Assembly (NCBI GenBank): GCA_036346225.1
Contig: JARFIW010000494.1
Span: forward strand, 868,001-932,000
Source of the DNA: Platerodrilus igneus
Lineage: Eukaryota > Arthropoda > Insecta > Coleoptera > Lycidae
Length of the DNA: 64,000 bases
Direction of reading: 5' to 3'
Position numbers and translations under genes: made by a program. Positions 28,701 through 40,700 of this stretch are shown here, piece by piece. The notes beneath the pieces are model-generated. The model saw only the letters and a program-made list of their open reading frames with translations. It ran no database searches and was not told the origin of the DNA. Every line of letters begins with the position of its first letter. Within the stretch, counting starts at the first letter, position 1.

Positions 28701-31700
28701 ATGAAAATAGGTGTGGTGACATTAAATAATGAAAAAGCAATCAATTTTTAAATATTATGAGCAGGTTGATTTATGAACTGAGTGAGAAATAGGTTTTTTA
28801 TTAGTAATAGAATGAATAATTTGTGTACAAATTTCAATTTAAATTTGTAAATTTATTGATTTTTAGTATCAATTGGCACTTGTTAACCGAGTCTGACGTT
28901 TCTCTGTGGTAGAATTCTTTTTGTGATTTTATTCCACGCAGATTCAAACAGCATCTACCGAACTTGGGTTGAGCTAGCAGGAAGTGGTGTCCTAGGTGTT
29001 TTGTTTTAATTTATTTCAAGATTTTTCGTAAGCACTGCATATTTTGGAGTTTCAACTGAAACAGCTGGAATTTTATAGCATACTATTTAGTGCCCAAGGT
29101 GCTCCATTTTTCTAAATTTTCACAAAAATATTTTATTGGCATCCAAATAATTGCAATCAGCTTCATGGTCCGATTTTTCTAAAATTTTTCAGCATTGTCA
29201 TTTGAGATCCAAACGCATAGGGCTCGATTTTTTGAAGCTTTTGTCGGAAATTTACAAAATTTTAACTATAACGACTGAGAAAATTTGAAATTTCATTACA
29301 GTTTTACCGTAACATATATTTTTAAAAAAAGTGCTCTATGTAAATACTAAAACTGTTTGTATTAGTGATGCTCTAGCTACAATGGTCTAGTTCGTAGAAT
29401 GGTGTAAAGAATGATAACTAAATCGCATTCCTTAGACAAAATAAGTCATGACCACAGAAACAATTGGAAAGGGTCTAAACAACCCTTAACTTATGCTATT
29501 TCTTTCTTTCACAGGATAATTCAGATCTTCTGCTTTGAAATATGCGAATAAACAATTTTATATACCTGCAGTAAAATTACAAATTCTTTATCAATTAATT
29601 GATAGCACAATGATGTAACTGATATGGAGAATGGCCATTTGGGCAGTGAAACGATTGATTTGTGAAATACTTGCTTGAGGAATTATTAACAATTCTCTAT
29701 ATGAACTACACTTGGTGAAACGTATCTTACATGTGATTTTCCAATGCTCCGCTTGAAGGTACTACATTGGCCAGGAAGCGAGTTTTTTTTACCTGAAAAT
29801 TTTGAATTTTGCCGAACCCTTGCTGTTCCAAGCAAGGTAGAGATCTTTAACGTGCGTGACAACACACACACGGGACCTCCATTTTACCTCTCATCCGAAC
29901 GAGGACGTATGTTTGTGAAAAATGCTCGCTTAACATTTTTCAAGCGCAACGTGTCGGGATTCGAACCCAGGACCTTGGGCGTAGTAGTCACACGCACACC
30001 AACTACGCCACGGAGCCGCCTAGTGAAACGTATCACATAACCTTGAAGAATACTAACTATAAGTTTAAAACAATAATTTTGTAAAATCCCTTGATACACA
30101 GATATCAAACATCTTGCGTGAGCTTTTCCATATTAAATAATACCTAGAATAATAGATTTTGATTCTATTACTGAGTGACATCATATTTAATAGGCAACAT
30201 TACTATAAAGTAGCCAACATTTGCAGCACTGCACGAAAACTTATAATTATGGATAAAGAACCATTAGTTCTACGTTAAACTTATTATGAATAAGTTATGG
30301 TATGGAACAATAACACCATAATGATGATCTCTATCTATAAGATAAAATACTAGTAAACCTGACTAAATTCATGAGCATTCAATAACTAATGTTTATATTA
30401 TATCGACAACAACTTCTTTATGGACTTTAGTGTAAGCAGAGAAACAGTACATTCATAAGTTTTTGTTTTTTAAACTCATTTTATGTTCATGTGTTGGTGT
30501 GGTTTATACTAACCTTTGAGTTATAGGAGTTTTATCTGAACGTGCCATAGATAAATCAAATCTCTCTAAAAACTGTACCAAAGAAGTTTGATACATACAA
30601 TTCACCATTCCCATACTTGTAACTAAAAAGTACAAAACACTTCCTCGCGTAGCAACAGGCCTGAAACAAATACATCAAGTACACATTAGAAATCATTAAG
30701 CATACCTAAATTCTTCACGCGCTGCATTGATCTTAACTTCAGTTTGTTTGGCAATTTCAAGCTTTTCGCGTACTTCTGAAGCTGTATTTTTCGTTACATT
30801 CAAAACTTCTAATACAGATTCGTCATCTACCAATGAACCCTGAGTTGTTGTTAATTTATACAATAAATTTGCTTCCAATTCAGACATTTTTCGCTTATTA
30901 GCAGTAACATCTTTAAGTAAATTAGTTCTTTCAGATTCAAGTTCTTTCTTTTCGGTAAGTATTACACGTCCTAGCAACTGATCCTCTAGACCTTTAAAAA
31001 TTTTTAGAAATTGAAGACAATAACTATTGAAACATAACCTTTCATGGTGACAGTAAAATCAATAATCGAAGCTCGAGCATATATTTCAGGAGTATATGAA
31101 GGATTTGCTAGCTTGGTGGTAATATACAACCTAAATGATTTATGAAAATCAACTTCCTTGTCCCCAACTTTCACTTTATACATTGTGCCAAGTTTTATAA
31201 GATTTTTTTCCATGACATTATCCAGGACTGGATCCAGCTCCTCAAGTACATCTTCAATAATCATAGGATAACCCAAAGATACTGAATCTTCAATGTGAGT
31301 TCTACAATAAATTTCTAAATTATAGTTGCAAAAATTGTATTGATTCATTAGCACCAAACATTCAATTCGAAACTAATAAACTTTATGCATTTTATGGTGC
31401 ACCAAGAAATTCTGTTAGTTTTGGCATAGAGCAAGTTTCAAGATTAATACGTAAGTGATTAGTTTGGAAAATTAGCTCAAAACACTTTAATATTAAGTGC
31501 ATGTGGCAGCTAAAAAAGACAGTTGTGGGAGATCATTCTATGTTCTAGTCCTCTTTTAAGATTAAGCTTTGGTCAATAATAGAAGTGTAATAAAAAGACA
31601 AGTTCTCCAATTTTATATTAGTTTGTTTTTCTTAATATTATTGGGAGAAGCAACTGATAGCTATTAAAAGCACTTGTATCCTTGTTTGCTCGTGAATATG

Positions 31701-34700
31701 GTAACACTTCAATCAAATCGATTTAAAGAGGATTGTCAATATCGTTTATTACCAACCCGCACCTCAAAGTTTATTAGAATTATGCCAATATAACTAATCT
31801 AGTGTTATTTAATACTTGAATTACCATACCTTCTGCACAATCGTTTTTATATGTTTTTGGTGCTGTTCTAAACTTCGAGGTGCAAGAGTCTGTATATTCA
31901 ATGCATATATTACGTGCTTGTACTATTTCTCTAAATTTGTACTGTTTCAATCAGTTTCATCCGTGAACACTTGTGCTTTCTAAAATATCAAGGTGTGACT
32001 AAATCGTTTGAACTGTAACTAACAGGTTGCTTTTTAAACAGTAGTTTCTATAATCCAGGAGTCCGTTTATAAACTAAATCATCTATTATAACATGTTACA
32101 CGATCCTCTTAATCAAAGGATTTTTAAATTATTGCATTACATTACATTCAAACAAGAATATTAACAGTATTGATTAGGTTACGATAAACTCCAATGACAA
32201 ATGCAAATAAATTATGCTTAAAATTTTATTTAAAAATATAACTTAGTTGAGTACAATTCTACAGTAATACTTGAAAATTTGTCATCTCGTATCTTTGAAA
32301 AGAAGATTTGCATGACAGCTTGATAAATAAACATACCTTATTTCTAATATAAGGAAAATGTGTAGGCTAGCTCAGAATAGAAATCAATGGAGGTACACAT
32401 CCAACCACTCCCAAGATGGATAAACGAAAAAATAACTGTACTTAAACATGATGATTATTATAAGCAACTACAAGTATTGGTTGGGCAATATGCTCTAGTA
32501 ATGTTAATTGTGTGTAAGGATTTACTGGAAAACTATTAATTTGGCAAATTTCTAAGCGTTGGTAGAACTTTGCAGCCACAGGCTGCTTACCCTTCTTCAC
32601 AATTTTACATGTGATTTTCCAATGCTCCACCCGAGGATACTACATTGGCCAGGAAACGAGTTTTTTTACCTGGAAAATTTGGAATTTTGCCGAACCCTTG
32701 CTGCCTCAAGCAAGGTAGGGATCTTTAACGTGCATGACAACACTCACACACGGGACCTCCATTTTACCTCTCATCCAAACGAGGGTGTATTTTTGTGAAA
32801 AATGCTAACATTTTTCAAGCAGGCCGTGTCGGGATCCGAACCCGGGACCTTGGGCATAGTAGCCCCCTTCAGAACCACTGAATGTCAGAGAAATGGGGTA
32901 TATAATTGTAAAAAGATAGAAGGGAACCGAACTGCATCTAACAAGAAAGAATAGTGCCTATGATCAAAGACAACAAACAGAAACAAGAAGAAAATTGTTG
33001 AAGGGCAGAATACGTTCTAAGGCATTTTTGGGGAATGGTATGGGATATATTACAAGCAGAGATCGGAAAAAGGAAGTAGATGTAGACCTAGATCAGATAG
33101 TGATAGATGCAGACTGCAAATTTCAAGGAAATGTGTAGATTAGTTCAGAATAGGAAACAATGAGGGTGCGCGTCTAACCAGTTCCAGGACTGAAGATCTA
33201 ATGATGTTGATGAAAATTATTTGCAGCTATAAGGCTACATAATGTTCTGAATGGACCGTCACCTTGAAAAAGTTCTAGAATACTAGAACGGGTAGAACGA
33301 CTGGTGTGTTTCAGCGAGCTAAGGAACCAAATTATAGGTTTAATCAAATTAGTGAGGAATCAGACTAACAAAGGTCCTTGAAAAAGGACAGCAGCTCTTT
33401 TGGTGCTTAGAGAAACCATAGGGGTTCATAAGCGTCCATATGTCATTCTAAGACATATTACTACGATGTAGAAGGCAATGAGAAATCACCATCAAGGCAT
33501 CTTCTGAGAAAATTTTCCGGAGTTACAACACTCACTGTTCGGATTTCCGGAAGGATTTTGGAAGATGTGATTGGCAAGCTCAATAAGAAAATAAGAACTG
33601 GAATATCTTGCGTGTAAGAGCATGGAATGTTAGAAGCATGAAGCAAGTAAATAGAGACTTTGAAAATTAAAATGGATAGGTTAGCATTAGACATAGTAGT
33701 GATTAGTGAAGTTCGGTAGTCAAAGGCGATTTTTGGAGCAGAGACTAAGGTAATTCATACAGGATTGAAGAAGGAAATTTGAGTGTGGTTTTGATTATAC
33801 AAAAAAGATAGGACCTTGCATAGAAAACTACTTACAAAAGAACGAAAGAGTACTCATGGTTAAATTAGAATCTAAACCCATAAATACGGTAATAATATAA
33901 GTTTACGTATTCACCTCTAGCTATAGTGAGGAAGAGGTAAAAGCAATCTACAAAGATTCATAAACGGGCATGAAAATTTAATAATTACCAAAGATTTTTA
34001 AAGCAGTGGTAGGTGAGGATAGGGAAGGAGCAGACGGTATGTTTATTTAGTTTATGTATGAAAAACAATGTACTATTTAAACAAGATGTTATAAATTTGT
34101 TGGGATGTTTTAGGTCAAAAAGAAAATAGTAATTTAAAATATTTTGTTATATTACTTGACATTTCGGCAACACATTTTTGCCATAATCATAAGTCTATAA
34201 TATAAAAGAGATTTAGTTAATCAATTACAAAAATGTAGAATCAATCATAGAAACTTTTAAAGGTTCAGTTCAAGAAAAAAATCGGTTAAGAGCTAAAGCC
34301 ACAAATGTAATTACCAATTTTGTTCAAAATCCAAGCAACAATAACTGTAATAGCTTAGAACAAAAAACGTATTGCAAAGTAAACAGGTTTTTAAAATCAC
34401 ATAAAGATTTAGTAGTATTAAAAGCAGACAAAGAAGAAGTAACGGTCATTATGAATATTAAGGATTACACGCAAAAATCTTTAGAGTTATTATCAGACAC
34501 TAGCACTTACAAAATATTAGTCAGAAATTCCACCCTGCTAGACAGAAAAAAATTAATGATCACATAAAATTATTACATAGTAAGGACATGTTAACAGATA
34601 GTCAGAAAAAATCATTAATCAATAACAGTTCTACACCTGGTAGATTTTATGGTCTACCAAAACTACAAAAACCTACTCTTTCGCTTTGTCCAATCGTATC

Positions 34701-37700
34701 TTCTATTAACACTCCCACTTACAACGTTGCAAAATTCTGTTCAGACATTTTACAAAGATCATTTCCAGTACAAGATTACAACATCAAAGATAACTTCACT
34801 TTTGTAGAAGCATATAAATATTTCCTAACTACCACAGAATCATGTACTGTTATCACTAGATGCACCTTCTTTGTTTAGCAACATTCCGTTAGACTTAGTG
34901 ATTAATATCATTTCAGAAAAATGGGAAATCATTGAACCTAATTGCACCTTAACTAAAACCATGTTTTTAGCAACTATTAACCTGATTTTTAATAATACTT
35001 ATTTTTCCTTTAAGAACACATACTATCTTCAATTATTTGGTACACCGATGGGTTCATCCCTATCGCCTATTATAGCCCAAATGGTCATGGATTTGCTACT
35101 TTACAATTTCAGATGGTCTTTTTGGTTAAATATGTAGACGACATTGTGTGCTCAGTTCCTTCCGACATGGTTGAAATTACTCTTAATTCTTTTAACACTT
35201 TCAATCCAAAATTACAGTTTACTATCGAAAGTGAAATACAAGGAAAGATTCCTTTTTTAGACACATTAGTTACCAGATCAGATTATAATACTTTGATGTT
35301 TGATTGCTACAATAAACCAACCAACTCTGGCAGATACGTCAATTTTAATTCAAACCATTCAATAAATCATAAAATTAATACTGTTTTGACTCTAAAAACT
35401 CGAATTGAAAGAATTTCCGATCCCTCTTTTTATACTAAGAATCGTAAAGAACTAGAACTTACTTTGGTAAATAATGGTTATCCAAATTACTTGCTAAAAA
35501 ACTTCTTTTTTCTAACACATTAAGAACACCTACAATTATAAATACACAATTGATTTATAAAAACTACCTTTATAGAGAAACTTACTCCTTTGCTTGCCAA
35601 AATACTAAAACAACCCAATAATTGCAAATGATTATGTCAAATCACTAAAAAACCTATTTACAAAATTGAAAGATAAAACTGAGGTACCATTATGTAACAA
35701 TGTAGTATATAGGATCGAATGTAGTTGCTCGCTCAGTTATATAGGACAAACTAATCAGTGGTTGCACAATAGAATAACACAACATCGCAGTGACGCAAAA
35801 CTCGGTAAAAACAATTGCGCCTTAGCTAGACATGTGTATGCCACCAAACACAACCCGGAGTATAATCAAGTTAAGATCATGGAAACTGAAGCCAATTATA
35901 AAAAGCGCTCGTTCTTGGAATCCTTCCACATACTAAAAGACAACAGTTCTATGAATAACAAACAAGATTTGGAAAATTTAAGTACAGTGTATTCTTGTTT
36001 TTATAATCAATAATATTACGCATCTTTTTATTATTTTCTTAAAACATCTATGTTAGTCATGTGTCAATGATTATGTCAATTTATCAACTGAGGTCTAGCA
36101 GTTTTATTATTCAATCAAATGAAGTAGCGTCACTGTCATTAGCTAAATAATGATATATTTATGAACAACAGTTAATATAAGTTGTCATTTTTGTAATTGA
36201 TTGACTAAATCTCTTTTATATTATAGACTTATGATTATGGCAAAAATGTGTTGCCGAAACGTCAAATAATATAACAAAATATTTTAAATTACTATTTTTT
36301 TTGACCTAAAACATCCCAACAAATTTATGACATTTTGTCTAAATAGTAAATATAAAGGTGTCCCAAAAGTAATGGTCCAAATTGAAGGGTTTGATAGCTG
36401 AGATTAATACCTATTCATATAACTGTATATGTTGTTATCCAATTGTTGATGGTTTCAAAGTTAAAACAACTTTTGCGTTTTGTGTCAAAATCGTGCAGAA
36501 CTTCGAATATTAATTTGCAATAAAAGAAATACTGACCTTTTGAAGATAGTTCGTTTTCTGTTGAATGCGTGAATGGTGCGTGTTTAATAAATGAGGACTT
36601 CCTCAAACATTTACTTATTATTGCAAGAGAAAATCATAATTTTTCTATAATTTTGGTTCTATGTAAAATTGTACGTGCTTTTCAAACTAAAATTACTCAA
36701 AAAAAGTATTACCATCGAAAAGTGCACACCTATCATAAAAACTTCACTAATCTATGCACTTTATTTAAAGGTATAACTGGTAGGTCTAAGATTAAATTCA
36801 TAGGAAATTTTGGTACAATCCCAAGAACAGCACTTTTATTAAAGAATTCGTAAGTAATAGCCAACTTATAATTTTTGTAAAATATGAACTCAAAATAATC
36901 AAATGTATTTAAAATTCGTTTACAACAAATGTTCGAATGTTCAGCCACCATTTCTTATACATACACGACACCGTCTTAAAAAAATTTCGTTTTAAAAACC
37001 TAAAGGCACGACCGTCTTCTCTCAGCCTTCCAACGGCTTCGCGTATTTTTCTAAAAAGGTCCTGTTCGTTTGTGGTATGTGTTTTATTCACATTTTCTTT
37101 CATATAATCCAACAAGAAGTAATCCATGGGGTTGAGGTCAGGCGAACGAGGTGGCCAATAGATAGTGCCTCCTCGTCCTACCCAACGATTGGGATATGCC
37201 AGATTAGGTGTTCCCTAACATTACGAGCATTGTGTGCTGGAGCGCCATTGTGTTGAAACCACATTATACGCCTAGTTTCTAGAGGGATATCTTCCAGAAG
37301 ATCGCTTAATTCGTGTCGAAGAAAGTGAAGGTATGGTTGTGCATTGAGTCTGCGTGGTAATACAAATGGCCCAACTAATGTGCTTGAGACTATCCCAGCT
37401 TACAAATTAATGCTAAAACGTTGTTGAAATCGGTCGTGTCGTATAGTTCTCGGGTTTTCAATTGCTCAAAAGTGGAGATTGTGAATATTAATTATTCCAA
37501 CCCTATGGAAACACGATTCATCACTCCATAGAATTTTTTCAAGGAGTTGATGATCGTGGCGATGTCTGTAGAGCATTTCACGGCAAAACGCTACTCTTTG
37601 TGGATACTACATTGGTAATAGAGCTTGCACGCGTTGCACGTGGTATGGATGGAGATTGTTTCTGTGCAATATTTTATGTACTGTAGTTTGTGGAACTCCA

Positions 37701-40700
37701 GATTGCCTGGTAATGTCCCTAACACTCGTTGCAGGATTATCTAATGCCATGGCAACGACTTCGTCTTTACCTTCAATTATAGGCCTTCCTTCTCGTTTTC
37801 GTAAAGCAGCAGGACTTTCACCTTGAACATAAGCGTGATGCACTCTTTCAAATACACTGCGGCCGGTAAAATTGGCTCGGTTAGGAAAACGAATTCTGTA
37901 TTCTCTATCAGCTTGTCTACGATTCAAAAACAATTTTTAGTTGAAGACAGGCCACTATATACTAACATGTAACTAATATGTATAACATTTGCCAAAAATG
38001 TTTTTGTTTTCCTACCATTGTTTGTAGATGATTTAAAGAAGTGATTCTTTACCTGATTTACCTTAATCTTGAATAAAATGTTGCCAATCTATTATTTATT
38101 AAGAATGTGATTCATATTTAAGGACATGCATACGTTTGATTATCTATTAAAACTTTTACAAAATTATAAGTTAGCTTTTGCTTGAATTCTTTAATAAAAG
38201 TGCTGTTCTTGGAATTTAATCGTAGACCTACCAGTTATACCTTTAAACAAAGTGCATAGATTAATGAAGTTTTTATGATAGGTGTGCACGTTTTGATGGT
38301 AATACTTTTTTTGAGTAATTTTAGTTTGAAAAGCACGCACAATTTTTCATGTTGCCCAACAGATGAAAATAGACGACATTCGATAAGTATTTGCCTGATG
38401 GTGATGTAGCATTTGAAGATTATTGACAGCATTTATTTTCTATACAAAGTTTTTCTGATGAGGATAAATATCCAACTATTCCAAAAGTTTTAAGGGCAGT
38501 ATTTTCTACATTTGTGAGGTTTAACCCATGACAAAGTGGGTATGAACATGAAATTAATGTGAGATTTTAATAATTATTCATTATATTTGTTAATTCATCT
38601 AATCAAAAAACATTCAAGCCTTTCTTTTATGAATACATTTTTTTCTAACTCAACATTTTTCCATCAGCAATTTTGCTTGAAAAACTGACATTTGATAAAA
38701 TTATTGATTGACAAATAACAAGAGAAAGCTGCAAATGTCAAATGACGAGTACAAGTGACATAGCAGAAAAAGCTTAATAAAACGACAATATAAACGCGAT
38801 TACATCTCACAAAAGTGTCAACTTTATGCTATTTATATTTAATAAAATCATATGGAAATCAAGTGGCATTTCTTTACTTTGATTTGCCTACCATAAGCTA
38901 CTAAATGTGATGTAGTGACAGAATTGACGTGAACAGAGTATATACAACTAACCTGAAATATTTATGATTTAAAGATGTAATAATGAGACTATTTTCTTTT
39001 TCCATATTTTTAATCCAAGCCTTGCCTTGACTTTGAGGATCTATCATTAAAGCATACCTCGATGCTTTTGTAACAATGATACCATTTTGAACTGACAACT
39101 CATCAGTAGGTAAACCTTGTAAATTCCATTCACCAACCTGCAAAAATAACATGGATTACTTAGCAACTAACTAGAAACAAATTTACTGTGGCGGTATCTG
39201 TTAAACTGTCAATAATACTCATATTTATGGACACTGGTATTTTTATTTGAACTAGTGACTCTAGCCAAAGTTTTTGTTGCATCTGTCTAAATTCTTGGTT
39301 GAATGGTCCAGAATAACTTAAGAACCCAACCAGCATCAAAACATCACCAACTAGTCTCTCAGTTTCGGCTTTAAAAAGAGTCGACTGTTCAGTCCAACGC
39401 ACTCTTTCACCACTCAAGCCATCAATTAAGTTACTTGCTTGTTCCATTTTGTTCTTGCATTTCATGGCATCATCAAGTACCTCCTAAAAATTCATATTAT
39501 ATTTTTAATTAAATGTTAGTAAATAATCTGAGGACAGAATCATGAAAAAGAGAATCTGCAAAATTTCTTACAATATAAATAGCATGAATTGTAACATACA
39601 GTTACAATAGAAGCGAAAGAAAATAAGACACTTGCCTTTCTTGCTGTTTAATTCACATGATAATATACACATTTGAGTCACACCATGTATGGCAAGCTGA
39701 GACACATACATTTACACTGGAATTCCATTCACCACCCTTGAACGAAGGTGCTGGCAAAAAAATCGCTTAGAATAGGAACTATAACACCTTGAGAAAGCAT
39801 CTATAGCAAATGGGTACAAGAAAAGAGAATGTAAAATAAAAGTATTCATGAAATAACCATATGACTAAAAATTATCAACACTATACAGGAACACCGGAAG
39901 TCTTTCTTCTGTACGTTCATAAAGAAACGATAATTGTTTAGAGCATTTGATATACAACCAATTTACAAACTGACAAAAATATGAAGAAATCTTTGAGAGA
40001 AAAAATATATTTGCAGTATTAGGCTACTGCAGCTCATGCGAATGTGGTTGCCATTACGTAGGCACTACAAAATGGTTTATTAACATGTGAGTAAAGAAGT
40101 ATAAACTGACTTGTCGATTAAGACCTACAAATAAATCTACATTGGCACCATATCAGATTGTATAGTGAAGCAATAGAAATATGAAACACACGAACACAAA
40201 AAAGAACAGAATATCCTTTCAATGTCAATCAAATATGAATTTAAACCTAACAACAAACTACATTCCTGTGCTTGGGCAAGTTAGTTAAAACAACTACATA
40301 AATAAGTCAAATAAATGATTCTGTAACCAACAAATCACTTGCAGGAACAGCGACATATAAACCTGAAAAAATTTTACTTTGATGAATGATGGCCTTGAAA
40401 GCCCAAATAAATACACAATGTGCAAATTTGTAAAAGTCGAACTATGTATCTAATCGTACTGCTCACTTGTTTCCGTCTCATTGCATCATCATACAATTCT
40501 TGACATGCACGTACTTCTGCTTCTTTCTTTTCTAATAACTCCATAGCAGCATCTAGTTTGTTTACTGCCTTTTCTAATTTCGCTTGTTGTCGTGCTAAGT
40601 TTGCCTTAAAATTGTATAATAAGTAATATAACTATATGACTATCATACATCAAAACTCACCTTCAAAGGTAAAACCTCACGATTAACTTCATAAAATGCG

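Larger units (their letters stand above)
34071..36348 (+). mobile_element. Penelope-like element with inverted terminal repeats
   Basis: About 2.28 kb: reverse transcriptase and a C-terminal GIY-YIG endonuclease, between inverted repeats at 34071-34235 and 36186-36348 (165 and 163 bp, about 90 percent identical by eye). Penelope elements often have inverted or partly duplicated LTR-like ends. Frameshifts near 34862 and 35105 and stops at about 35520-35660 make it inactive. Confidence 0.85.
36665..38347 (-). mobile_element. Tc1/mariner-like DNA transposon with about 200-bp inverted repeats
   Basis: Bounded by long inverted repeats (36665-36883 and about 38154-38347; the right one lacks about 21 bp). 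It encloses one decayed minus-strand transposase. Outer ends read AAAATTGTACGTGC and its near complement GCACGCACAATTTT. The whole element is 1.68 kb. Confidence 0.75.

Noticed and set aside
29940..30022. Genuine tRNA gene on the minus strand
   Set aside because: Box A and box B are good, but the acceptor and anticodon arms do not form a standard cloverleaf, and the sequence continues into a dispersed SINE body with a target duplication.
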